From assembly GCA_903870315.1 (NCBI GenBank), contig CAIQCJ010000028.1:1-33673 (forward strand): a stretch of 33,673 nucleotides of DNA, written 5' to 3'. The DNA comes from an uncultured bacterium. Its GTDB lineage: Bacteria; Patescibacteriota; Minisyncoccia; Phycocordibacterales; PALSA-1337. A program made the translations under genes and the position numbers. Under the pieces are notes generated by a model, which searched no databases, was not told the origin of the DNA, and was given only the letters and a program-made list of their open reading frames with translations. Positions within the stretch are counted from its first letter, which is position 1. Every line of letters begins with the position of its first letter. Shown piece by piece: positions 15,323 through 23,770 of this stretch.

Positions 15323-18028
15323 ATGTCATTTTTCAGCAATATTTTCAACCGTACAAACACCAAGAGTTTGAAGGAATTTGATCCATTGGTCCTGCAGGTA
15401 AATGCCCTTGAAGAGACGATCAAGGCTCTTTCTGATACAGATCTTAAGTCTAAGACAGCTTCTTTCAGGAAGCGTCTACAAGAAGCTAGAGGTGACTCGA
15501 AAGTTATCGGAGCAACAGATGCTGAGAAGTCTATTTTAAATGAAATCTTGCCAGAAGCTTTTGCTCTTGTACGTGAGGCTTCACACAGAACTCTAGGCCA
15601 GAGACATTTTGATGTACAACTTATCGGTGGAGCAGTTTTGAATAGTGGCGCGATAGCTGAGATGCGCACTGGTGAAGGAAAGACTTTGGTGGCCACATTA
15701 CCAGCATATCTGAATGCTCTTTCTGGAAAAGGTGTGCATGTAGTCACTGTCAACGACTATCTCTCACGTCGTGATGCTGTCTGGATGGGCCAGATTTACG
15801 ATGCACTTGGTCTTACTGTTGGCGTCATAAACCACGAATCAAGTTTCTTATATGATCCATCTGTTATATCACGTAAGGATGAGGGGAACCTCGTGAACGA
15901 CCAAAAGGATGTGGAGGAGCGTTCCACTCGTCCCGGAAGTGACAAGTTGGATTCATTGGACAAAGAGCGTGATACGCTCGGAGCTTTCCATGTTGTTCAC
16001 GAATTTCTACGACCATGTTCACGTCATGAAGCTTATGTGGCAGATATCACGTATGGTACCAACAATGAATTTGGTTTTGACTATCTCCGTGACAACCTAG
16101 AATATAGCCCTAAGAATCTTCGTCAACGTGAACCTAACTATGCCATAGTCGACGAGATTGACTCTATCTTGATCGATGAGGCGCGTACACCACTTATCAT
16201 CTCTGCACCGACTCGCGATGCTGAGTCGACTTATAGACAATTTTCATCTATGGTTGCCGGCTTCATAGAGGATACTGACTATACGAAAGATGAAAAGAGA
16301 AAGGCTATAACTTTAACAGATGCTGGTATTAGTAAAGCAGAGAAAGACCTTGGTGTGGAAAATATCTATACAGACAAAGGTATAAAATTCGTCCATCATC
16401 TAGAAACTGCTATTCGTGCGAAAGCTCTTTATCACAAAGACAAAGAGTATGTTGTGAAGAATAATGAGATTGTCATAGTCGATGAATTTACCGGACGCAT
16501 GCAACCTGGACGTCGTTGGTCAGAAGGTCTGCATCAAGCCATTGAAGCCAAAGAGGGCGTGAGTATACAGCAAGAATCTCGCACTTATGCCTCGATCACA
16601 TTTCAGAACTTTTTCCGTATGTATCCGAAGATTTCCGGTATGACGGGTACGGCCGCTACTTCTGGTGAAGAATTTTTCAAAGTCTATGGTCTGGAGGTTG
16701 CTATAGTCCCGACAAATAAACCGACTATCCGTAATGATAGGAATGATCAGATATTCAAGACGGAAATAGGTAAATTCAAAGCCATAGCCCGTGAAGTTAA
16801 AAATGTTCACGATGCTGGTCAGCCGGTTCTTATTGGTACTGTTTCTATAGAGAAAAACGAAGTCTTGTCACAATTTTTGAAGGCTGAAGGCATTCCTCAT
16901 GAGGTTTTGAATGCTAAGAACCATGAAAGAGAAGGTGAGATCATAGCTCAGGCCGGTCGCAAAGGTGCAGTGACTATCGCTACAAACATGGCAGGTCGTG
17001 GTGTTGATATCAAGCTTGGTGGTGTACCAAGTACTCCTGAAACCGCAGAAGAGATCAAGAAGATTGGTGGTTTGTTCGTCCTTGGAACTGAGCGACATGA
17101 AGCTCGTCGTATAGATAACCAGCTTCGCGGTCGTTCCGGTCGTCAGGGTGATCCTGGTGTTACACAGTTTTTTGTATCTCTCGAAGATACTCTTATGCGC
17201 GTTTTTGCTTCAGATATGTTGAAAGGTCTTATGAACAAACTTGGTGTTGAGGAAGATCAGCCCATAGAACACAAGCTTATTTCAAACGCTCTAGAAAGTG
17301 CGCAGGAGAAGATAGAGGGATTCAACTTCGATTCACGTAAACATGTCTTGGAATTTGATGACATCATAAATACACAGCGTACCAGTGTTTATACTAGCCG
17401 TAGAAAACTCTTACTCGGAAGTATCGATGATGTGGAGTTTGAATTGAGAGATGTTATAGGTGTTGATAAGACAGCTGACGTGCGGTCAAGCTCTGATACT
17501 AGTGCATCTGATGCGGCAGCTCTTATATCAAAAAAGATTTCCGAATATGGTCGCGAATATTTCTTAAATGCTGCACGAATTGTCCTTTTGCAGACTATAG
17601 ATATGTACTGGGTTGAACACCTTGAAGTTATGGATCATACACGTTCAAGCGTCAGTCTAAGAGCTTATGGTCAGCGTGATCCACTAGTCGAGTATAAGCG
17701 AGAGGGTCTACGTCTTTTCAAGGAGATGCAAGTCGCTATGCGAGAGCAAGTTCTTCGCCTCTTGCCACATATTGTGCCAGTAAATAATACCGGTGGTGTT
17801 AATGGCGGCGCAGTTAATATTAAGAATCCTGATGCAGCTGAACTCAAAGAAATCCATGAAAATGCACAGATTATAGGTGCTGGAGATGGATCAAGCGGTA
17901 GTGCAAGTGGAAATGTGCAAGGCACAAACGACATGATGATCAAAAAAGAACCAGAAGTTGGAAGGAATGATGTATGTCCTTGTGGTTCTGGTAAGAAATA
18001 TAAGAAGTGCCATGGCAAAGATAAGTAG
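15323..18028 (+). CDS. secA: Preprotein translocase ATPase SecA
   Basis: A 901-aa motor that drives proteins through SecYEG. Walker A is MRTGEGKT (114-121), Walker B is VDEID (D277, E278), and the conserved TYGTNNEFGFDYLRDN and GRGVDIKLGG blocks, Arg finger region QLRGRSGRQGDPG, helical scaffold and C-terminal SEC-C zinc motif CPCGSGKKYKKCH are all present. An extra loop at about residues 175-235, just before the ADITYG block, is longer than in E. coli and is in the place where CPR SecA proteins are extended. The ATG at 15323 (MSFFSNIF) is preferred over 15278, which adds an untypical extension. It is followed after 6 nt by the HD gene. Confidence 0.97.
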   Translation: MSFFSNIFNRTNTKSLKEFDPLVLQVNALEETIKALSDTDLKSKTASFRKRLQEARGDSKVIGATDAEKSILNEILPEAFALVREASHRTLGQRHFDVQLIGGAVLNSGAIAEMRTGEGKTLVATLPAYLNALSGKGVHVVTVNDYLSRRDAVWMGQIYDALGLTVGVINHESSFLYDPSVISRKDEGNLVNDQKDVEERSTRPGSDKLDSLDKERDTLGAFHVVHEFLRPCSRHEAYVADITYGTNNEFGFDYLRDNLEYSPKNLRQREPNYAIVDEIDSILIDEARTPLIISAPTRDAESTYRQFSSMVAGFIEDTDYTKDEKRKAITLTDAGISKAEKDLGVENIYTDKGIKFVHHLETAIRAKALYHKDKEYVVKNNEIVIVDEFTGRMQPGRRWSEGLHQAIEAKEGVSIQQESRTYASITFQNFFRMYPKISGMTGTAATSGEEFFKVYGLEVAIVPTNKPTIRNDRNDQIFKTEIGKFKAIAREVKNVHDAGQPVLIGTVSIEKNEVLSQFLKAEGIPHEVLNAKNHEREGEIIAQAGRKGAVTIATNMAGRGVDIKLGGVPSTPETAEEIKKIGGLFVLGTERHEARRIDNQLRGRSGRQGDPGVTQFFVSLEDTLMRVFASDMLKGLMNKLGVEEDQPIEHKLISNALESAQEKIEGFNFDSRKHVLEFDDIINTQRTSVYTSRRKLLLGSIDDVEFELRDVIGVDKTADVRSSSDTSASDAAALISKKISEYGREYFLNAARIVLLQTIDMYWVEHLEVMDHTRSSVSLRAYGQRDPLVEYKREGLRLFKEMQVAMREQVLRLLPHIVPVNNTGGVNGGAVNIKNPDAAELKEIHENAQIIGAGDGSSGSASGNVQGTNDMMIKKEPEVGRNDVCPCGSGKKYKKCHGKDK

Positions 18029-18034
18029 ACTAAT

Positions 18035-18679
18035 ATGTCAGTAAATAAAAAACCAGCAAAGCCTGAAAAGATCGCTAAGAAAGACGTCTACGGTCAGATC
18101 ACGAATTTCGTTTACGAAACTGGAAACATAAGTAAAACTTCACGCTCTGGATTTTGGCTTCTTGGTACAGGTGTACAATCTGTGGCGGAACATTTATTTC
18201 ATACAGCTATGATTGCATATGCCCTAGCCCATCTAGAACCGAAAGCTGATAAGAGGAAAGTGGTTCTTATGGCTCTTTTCCATGATATAGGGGAAGGTAG
18301 GACCTCTGACCACAATTATGCCCATCAACGTTATGGTCGTCTTGCTGAAGCTGTCGCGGTTGCCGACATATCAGAGTCAGTTCCATTTGGTGGTGAGATA
18401 TTGGAACTCTTTACGGAAGAACAGGCGAAGGTCACACTTGAGGCGAAGTTAGTCAAAGACGCCGATCAACTTGAATGGATCGCTACTTTGCGTACTGAGG
18501 AAGTTAAGGGGAACATTAAGGCTAAAGAATGGATTGCTATCGCCACGAAACGATTGAAGACCAAAGCTGCCCAGAAGCTCGCTAAGATGATTCTAGAGAC
18601 TGATCCTGATTCTTGGTGGTTCGACGCTGATGATGAATGGTTCATCGACAGAAAAGTCGAGAATAAGAGCTGGAAATAA
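18035..18679 (+). CDS. HD domain hydrolase (YfbR/HDDC2-like nucleotidase)
   Basis: A 214-aa HD_3-type phosphohydrolase. Metal ligands are read as H53 (SVAEHLFH), H83-D84 (LFHDIGE) and D144 (KDADQLEW), the order of YfbR and HDDC2 5'-deoxynucleotidases. The SDHNYAHQRYGR stretch following HD suits that group. The likely reaction is dephosphorylation of (deoxy)nucleoside monophosphates, in the cytoplasm. The N-terminus is basic (KKPAKPEKIAKK). The start is 6 nt after the secA stop, with no Shine-Dalgarno site, so it is read from the secA mRNA. The substrate is inferred from the family. Confidence 0.85.
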   Translation: MSVNKKPAKPEKIAKKDVYGQITNFVYETGNISKTSRSGFWLLGTGVQSVAEHLFHTAMIAYALAHLEPKADKRKVVLMALFHDIGEGRTSDHNYAHQRYGRLAEAVAVADISESVPFGGEILELFTEEQAKVTLEAKLVKDADQLEWIATLRTEEVKGNIKAKEWIAIATKRLKTKAAQKLAKMILETDPDSWWFDADDEWFIDRKVENKSWK

Positions 18680-18716
18680 GGTGCAATAAATATATTTCTA
18701 TAATTAGATAGTCGAG

Positions 18717-18746
18717 TTGACATGCTTTATGTTCCATTGTTAGTAT
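18717..18746 (+). promoter_or_regulatory. Consensus-like promoter
   Basis: Perfect TTGACA (18717-18722), an 18-nt spacer, TAGTAT (18741-18746). The start is predicted near 18753. The ~50-nt leader carries the hairpin CGCGG/CCGCG (18770-18774 with 18782-18786) just before the ribosome site. Confidence 0.65.
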
Positions 18747-18802
18747 GAGAAGGAACCCTGAACAAAAACCGCGGTCATGAGCCGCGAAAATTGGAGGCTA
18801 GT

Positions 18803-19264
18803 ATGATTGCTTATAGAGTAATGGAAACAATTGATGAGGTATTGTCTTTATTCGATGATGCGGCTGGTTGTGATGGTCGAGCCAGGACAGGTGGCTGTCT
18901 TACTGTGATTGGTAATGGCGAGCCACATCCATTGATCATCCCAATCGGTGAAGTTTCGGATATGGACAGGCAGATCAACTACTGGACAAACAGCAGAGAA
19001 AAAGCTGTCAGACTCGCCGCCAATCCAAAGGATATATCTTGCTGGACGACACGTGACGCAAAAAATAAGAAATACGGTGGTGGCGTGCGTGCGTTGGATG
19101 GTAGCATATATACCTTCTCTGGCTTGTCTGAGCATTGGGATGAAGCTATCTCTGTAGTTGTCGCCAATATTGTTACTCCTGGTAGTATGACGATTGAGCA
19201 TGTACGCAAGATTGCGAAGATTAGTGAGAATCCCCGCATTGTCGGTTTCTTCTTGCGTTGGTGA
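18803..19264 (+). CDS. Hypothetical protein, possibly GlcG/HbpS-like fold
   Basis: A 153-aa protein of unknown function. The ATG at 18803 is chosen because GGAGG (18793-18797) lies 5 nt upstream, one of the very few clear Shine-Dalgarno sites in the window. Features: GGCLTVIGNGEP (~30-41), IPIGEV, a Trp pair (CWTTRD), and KKYGGGVRALDGSIYTFSGL (~94-113), whose GG...G.I..SG pattern loosely recalls the GlcG/HbpS (heme-degrading-like) family. It has no signal peptide and no membrane helix. It is a monocistronic unit with promoter 18717-18746 and terminator 19294-19329. The fold suggestion is weak. Confidence 0.75.
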   Translation: MIAYRVMETIDEVLSLFDDAAGCDGRARTGGCLTVIGNGEPHPLIIPIGEVSDMDRQINYWTNSREKAVRLAANPKDISCWTTRDAKNKKYGGGVRALDGSIYTFSGLSEHWDEAISVVVANIVTPGSMTIEHVRKIAKISENPRIVGFFLRW

Positions 19265-19293
19265 TGTTTATCAACATAAAAGTTTCCGAACCG

Positions 19294-19329
19294 AAATAGT
19301 CCATGGCATGCCAACGTGGACTATTTTTT
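19294..19329 (+). terminator. Rho-independent terminator
   Basis: A perfect 10-bp stem AAATAGTCCA (19294-19303) with TGGACTATTT (19317-19326), a 13-nt loop and a T-run to 19329. It ends the hypothetical gene at 18803. Confidence 0.85.
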
Positions 19330-19377
19330 GTTTCCAGTTTATATAAAATTTTGCAGATCTACCTATTATCTATTTTC

Positions 19378-19386
19378 TGCTATAAT
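19378..19386 (+). promoter_or_regulatory. Extended -10 (TGCTATAAT), 7 nt before an ATG
   Basis: TGC plus consensus TATAAT (19381-19386), then 7 nt to the ATG at 19394. No -35 sits at normal distance. This predicts a leaderless mRNA for the large ATPase gene. Confidence 0.65.
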
Positions 19387-19393
19387 ATATGCC

Positions 19394-22228
19394 ATGGAAT
19401 CTATAGACAATCCCGCAGGAAAATTCACTAGTCCTCATGAGGAGATAGCTTATCTGAAAGATATGATCGCTCGTAGAGAGCGTGAGCTCCTAGAAGAAAC
19501 TCCAGAAGCTAGTACGGAGCATATTGCTCGTGAAGAGGTGGTTAAATACGCAGAACGTAAGTCTGACCAGATACTTCATGACAAGTACATAGTACCAACT
19601 CAAGAGATGGAAGCTATAGTCTTGGAACTCTCTCCAGAAGAACATGACGAGAAGATGAATGAGCTCTTGGGCTTCTTGGAAAAGAAAGGCATACACAACA
19701 CTTTGAAGATGGTAGAAAATATGCATGATCCTCACATATACGATGATTTCCATCGTCTTCTGGTCCAATATATTCGTGCGGGTTTTGTCATTGGTGGTCT
19801 TAAGGATAGAGATCCGCTCTGGCGCTCTCTCAAGATGTCTCTTTATGAGATTCTAGTTCCAGAGGTTAATACTTCAGATAAGGGTGGTACGTCCAAACCT
19901 CTCAAAGAACTACTTTCTTCTATGGAACAGTTCTATGCTGGTATGTGTTCGGTAAAAGATAAGGATTCTGATAACAACGTCTTTGCCTTCGAGATAGCTG
20001 TCGCAAACCACAGCGAAGATTTCATATTCTACTGCGCTGTCCCAGACAATAAGAGAAACCTCTTCGAGAAACAGATACTTTCGGTTTTTCCAGATGCGAA
20101 AGTAACTGAGAGAAAGGATGATTATAATATATTTCCGAATACCAGTACATCTGTAGCCTCATATGCTCATCAGAGAAGGAACCATATATTTCCACTTAAG
20201 ACTTATGATGAGTTTGACCACGATCCCATAAACGCTGTTCTGAATTCATTCTCAAAGATAAACAAAGACGGTGAAGGGGCTTCTTTACAGATCGTCTTCA
20301 AACCTGTCGGGGACTTTTATAATAGTAAATACAAGAAAGCACTCGAGAAGATCAAGAAAGGTGAAAAACTCCACGAAGCTATAGATATAGCTTATACAAC
20401 TGGTGATAAGGTATTGAAGGGTATTGGCAAAGGCCTTGAAGCTGGTTTTCAAGGAGCCTTCGACCTCATAGGTGACTTGGCTAGTGGTTCAGATAAGAAA
20501 GATGATCCTAAGAAAAAAGAACAAGAAGACAAGAAGAAGCGCCAAGAAGCTGGTGATAAGGGTATGCGTCCGGAGAATGAGATTGCTTCAAAGGAAATAG
20601 AGAAGAAGACTACTACCATGGTCTTGTCTACGAATATAAGAATAATAGCTTCAGCGAAAGATGAGTCTGTAGCCAAGTCTATATTGAGTGATCTAGAAGC
20701 CGCCTTCAATCAGTTCGAAGATGTGAATGGTAATGGTCTAGACTTTGTCCGTGTGAACAAGTCAAAATTGCAAAGAGAATTGGAAAATTTTACCTATCGA
20801 TCTTTCGATGATGATCAAAATTGTCCACTTTCTCTCAAGGAATTGGCGACAATCATGCATATGCCAGTAGCCGGAAAAATTTCGACTTCTCAAGTCAAGC
20901 TTACCAAGTCTGGTACATCGGCTGCGCCGCTTGGCTTACCACAGATAGGTACTTTGCTCGGTATAAACTCAGATCGTGGACGTGAGACTAGTATATATAT
21001 GACACCAGAGGATCGTCTAAGACACTTCTATGTGATCGGTCAGACCGGTACTGGTAAGACGACACTTCTCAAGAATATGATTTTGCAGGATATGCAACGT
21101 GGTGACGGAGTCTGTTTCATAGATCCGCACGGTTCAGATGTTGAAGATATCTTGGCAATCGTTCCACCAGAGAGATATGGAGATGTCATATATTTCGATC
21201 CAGCTTACACAGCTCGTCCTATGGCGCTCAATATGCTGGAGTACGATCCCCGTTTCCCCGAACAGAAGACTTTCGTGGTGAACGAGATGCTTTCTATATT
21301 CAATAAACTTTTCGATATGAAAGTCGCTGGTGGCCCGATGTTCGAGCAATATTTCCGCAATGCCGTACTACTGACTATAGATGACCAAACTACAGGGAAT
21401 ACTCTTGTCGATGTTTCCCGCGTGCTTTCCAACAAAGCTTTTCGTGAGATGAAACTTTCAAAATGTACCAATCCTCTAGTTATACAGTTTTGGAGAGAGG
21501 TGGCAGACAAGGCTGGTGGGGAAGCTTCTCTCGCCAACATTGTCCCTTACATAGTTTCTAAGTTCGACAATTTCTTGGCTAACGACATCATGCGTCCAGT
21601 TATTGCTCAAGAAAAGTCCACCTTCAATTTCCGAGATATTATGGACAATAAGAAGATACTTTTGGTAAATCTTTCTAAGGGTCGCCTTGGTGACATCAAT
21701 GCTAACCTTATTGGTCTTATCTTGGTTGGTAAGATACTTATGTCGGCCTTGTCACGTGTAGATTCTATTGGAAAAGATTTACCACCATTCTATTTATATG
21801 TTGATGAATTCCAAAACGTGACCACAGAATCTATTGCCACCATTCTTTCGGAAGCTCGTAAGTATAAACTCTCTATGACGATAGCCCATCAGTTCATCAA
21901 ACAGCTGGATGAGAAGATCAAGAATGCCGTCTTCGGTAACGTCGGTTCTATGGCCGTATTCCGTGTTGGTGTAGAAGATAGTGAATTCCTGGCCAAGCAG
22001 TTTGCACCGGTATTTACAGAGAAAGACATTATTAACATAGACAACTACAATTGTTATATCAAGATGTTGGCGCAAGGTAAGCCAGTCAAACCATTCAACA
22101 TCTTCGCACAAAATATTCCTAAAGGTGATCGTGATGTCGCTGGTAGACTTAAAGAATTATCTTATTTGACTTATGGTCAAGAAAGGAGCATTATCGAAAG
22201 TGAGATCAATGCGAAGTATAAGAAGTAA
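19394..22228 (+). CDS. Large TraG/VirD4-like (HerA-FtsK superfamily) ATPase with N-terminal accessory region
   Basis: A 944-aa protein starting at the ATG at 19394; the open frame continues upstream to 19316 but runs into the previous terminator. Residues 1-~520 form an accessory region with helical/charged parts, including a Lys/Glu/Asp-rich stretch after LASGSDKKDD and a preceding KKGEKLHEAIDIAY segment. The motor follows: Walker A GQTGTGKTT (549-557), Walker B YVDEFQ (D804, E805) and SEARKYKLSMTIAHQF. This is the class of type IV coupling ATPases that CPR genomes often carry without a complete conjugation system. The motor matches the 624-aa protein at 684 closely. The role may be DNA or protein export; the substrate is unknown. 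Confidence 0.8.
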   Translation: MESIDNPAGKFTSPHEEIAYLKDMIARRERELLEETPEASTEHIAREEVVKYAERKSDQILHDKYIVPTQEMEAIVLELSPEEHDEKMNELLGFLEKKGIHNTLKMVENMHDPHIYDDFHRLLVQYIRAGFVIGGLKDRDPLWRSLKMSLYEILVPEVNTSDKGGTSKPLKELLSSMEQFYAGMCSVKDKDSDNNVFAFEIAVANHSEDFIFYCAVPDNKRNLFEKQILSVFPDAKVTERKDDYNIFPNTSTSVASYAHQRRNHIFPLKTYDEFDHDPINAVLNSFSKINKDGEGASLQIVFKPVGDFYNSKYKKALEKIKKGEKLHEAIDIAYTTGDKVLKGIGKGLEAGFQGAFDLIGDLASGSDKKDDPKKKEQEDKKKRQEAGDKGMRPENEIASKEIEKKTTTMVLSTNIRIIASAKDESVAKSILSDLEAAFNQFEDVNGNGLDFVRVNKSKLQRELENFTYRSFDDDQNCPLSLKELATIMHMPVAGKISTSQVKLTKSGTSAAPLGLPQIGTLLGINSDRGRETSIYMTPEDRLRHFYVIGQTGTGKTTLLKNMILQDMQRGDGVCFIDPHGSDVEDILAIVPPERYGDVIYFDPAYTARPMALNMLEYDPRFPEQKTFVVNEMLSIFNKLFDMKVAGGPMFEQYFRNAVLLTIDDQTTGNTLVDVSRVLSNKAFREMKLSKCTNPLVIQFWREVADKAGGEASLANIVPYIVSKFDNFLANDIMRPVIAQEKSTFNFRDIMDNKKILLVNLSKGRLGDINANLIGLILVGKILMSALSRVDSIGKDLPPFYLYVDEFQNVTTESIATILSEARKYKLSMTIAHQFIKQLDEKIKNAVFGNVGSMAVFRVGVEDSEFLAKQFAPVFTEKDIINIDNYNCYIKMLAQGKPVKPFNIFAQNIPKGDRDVAGRLKELSYLTYGQERSIIESEINAKYKK

Positions 22229-22231
22229 TAT

Positions 22232-22720
22232 ATGGAAGGATTTAATCAAACCCCAATAACCCCGGAATCAAACGAGCCAACAGCCGATCAGCTGCGGGTG
22301 CGGTTAGCTGATTTGCGCAAGCAGATGGAGATGTTCGGAGATGTTACTGCAGCCGACCGCGCAGAGGTTGAAAGATTGGCAGCTTTGATAAGTAGCAAAA
22401 CAAGTGAAAAAAGTGAAGCGGAAACTTCTGAACCAGAAACAAAAGATCCGGAGGCTGGACCTGATCGAAGAAGTAGGTTTGATGCTAACATGAAAGAGAT
22501 TGAAAATATGATTCGACGAGGTGACACTGTAGTCTCGAAGAGTGGAACTAGTAGAATAGTCGAAGATATAGTGATGAGCCCTGATGTAGAAGGAGGAGGT
22601 GCTATCGTTTTTACAACAACCAAAGCTGGCAAAACATTTCCTGAAAGATTAACTTTTCATCAATTCCTAGATGGTAAACGCTCTATTGCTCACATAGAGA
22701 AAGCTAGCAAATATTATTGA
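22232..22720 (+). CDS. Hypothetical protein with coiled-coil and small C-terminal domain
   Basis: A 162-aa protein I cannot name. The N-terminal ~85 residues are acidic and helical to disordered (ADQLRVRLADLRKQMEMFG, then a SEKSEAETSEPETKDPEAG linker). The last ~75 residues look folded: RRGDTVVSKSGTSRIVEDI, then GGAIVFTTTKAGKTFPERL and HQFLDGKRSIAHIEK, resembling a small beta-rich domain. The start lies 3 nt after the ATPase stop, so it is likely co-transcribed and may serve that protein; the gene is also next to obg. No signal or membrane segment is seen. Confidence 0.7.
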   Translation: MEGFNQTPITPESNEPTADQLRVRLADLRKQMEMFGDVTAADRAEVERLAALISSKTSEKSEAETSEPETKDPEAGPDRRSRFDANMKEIENMIRRGDTVVSKSGTSRIVEDIVMSPDVEGGGAIVFTTTKAGKTFPERLTFHQFLDGKRSIAHIEKASKYY

Positions 22721-22735
22721 AACTTTTTTTATTCT

Positions 22736-22741
22736 TATAAT
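22736..22741 (+). promoter_or_regulatory. -10 element (TATAAT) before obg
   Basis: Consensus TATAAT, 9 nt before the obg ATG, after a T-rich tract. It suggests a leaderless or near-leaderless obg mRNA. Confidence 0.5.
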
Positions 22742-22750
22742 ATATAAACA

Positions 22751-23758
22751 ATGTCTTTAACTGACGAAATTCATTTTCATGCCAAAGCCGGCAACGGTGG
22801 TATTGGTGTTGTCCGCTGGAGGCATGAGAAAGGGAAAGAATTTGCTGGTGCCGCTGGAGGTAACGGTGGTCGTGGTGGAGATATATATATCCGCGCTGTC
22901 CGTGACATAAGCGTCATGTCTCGCTATAAGACCGTTAAGAAATTCGAAAGCCAAAAAGGTCAAGATGGGATGAATTGGAGCATGCAAGGGAAGTCTGGTG
23001 AGGATCTTTTCATAGATCTACCGATAGGCTCTGTTGTGAAGAATCTAGAAACTGGACGTACAGTTGAGCTACTAGAAGAAGGTCAAGAGTCAAAGATTTT
23101 ACATGGTGGTAAAGGCGGTTTGGGCAATGAACATTTCAAGGCTTCTACAAATGTTAAGCCCGAGCAGTCAACTCCAGGATATCCTGGTGAAGAGGCGGAT
23201 TTTGTAGTGGAGTTGAACCTTATCGCTGATGCTGGTCTCATAGGTCTACCAAATGCAGGCAAGTCCAGTCTGCTCAACGCTCTCACACATGCTCATGCTA
23301 AGGTTGCGAGTTATGCTTTTACAACACTTGATCCAAACTTGGGAGCCTTGCATGGAGGTTATATCCTAGCTGATATTCCAGGACTTATTGAAGGTGCAGC
23401 AGAAGGAAAAGGTCTTGGTATACAGTTTCTGAAGCACGTGAAGAGGACGAAAGTTTTGATACATCTGATCTCTCTAGAAAATGATGCATTGGTGGCAGCT
23501 TACAAGACTGTCCGTGATGAACTCAAAAAATATGGTGAAGGATTGGCTGAAAAGCCAGAAATAATGATCTTATCTAAGACTGATACAGTGACTCAGAAAG
23601 TTGTCACAGCTGCTCACAAGAAGATGGAGAAATATTTGAAGAAAGATGAAGGAGGCAAGGTTATAGGTAAGATTTTCGAAGTCTCTGTCCTGGACGATGT
23701 TGCTATCAAGAAACTTGGGGAGGAGTTGGTGAAGATATTGTTAGCAGCAAATAAATAG
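22751..23758 (+). CDS. obg: GTPase Obg/CgtA
   Basis: A 335-aa ribosome-associated GTPase involved in 50S assembly and stress response. The N-terminal Obg fold (1-~155) holds glycine-rich repeats such as GAAGGNGGRGGD and HGGKGGLGN. The G domain has G1 GLPNAGKSS (165-173), G2 region YAFTTLDPN (T191/T192), G3 DIPG (208-211) and G4-like SKTD (TKxD with Ser for the first Thr). The OCT domain present in some Obg proteins is absent, which is normal. It converges on gatB with 12 nt between the stops. The promoter at 22736-22741 is close to the ATG. Confidence 0.96.
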   Translation: MSLTDEIHFHAKAGNGGIGVVRWRHEKGKEFAGAAGGNGGRGGDIYIRAVRDISVMSRYKTVKKFESQKGQDGMNWSMQGKSGEDLFIDLPIGSVVKNLETGRTVELLEEGQESKILHGGKGGLGNEHFKASTNVKPEQSTPGYPGEEADFVVELNLIADAGLIGLPNAGKSSLLNALTHAHAKVASYAFTTLDPNLGALHGGYILADIPGLIEGAAEGKGLGIQFLKHVKRTKVLIHLISLENDALVAAYKTVRDELKKYGEGLAEKPEIMILSKTDTVTQKVVTAAHKKMEKYLKKDEGGKVIGKIFEVSVLDDVAIKKLGEELVKILLAANK

Positions 23759-23770
23759 TATTTTGCTTTT

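Noticed and set aside
15292-15753. Long antisense ORFs opposite secA, murB, gatB and others
   Set aside because: They shadow genes with clear domains and carry no family motif of their own.
17460-17520. A break or frameshift in SecA around the Ser/Asp-rich stretch
   Set aside because: The frame continues through to the complete zinc-binding C-terminus; it is just a variable linker.
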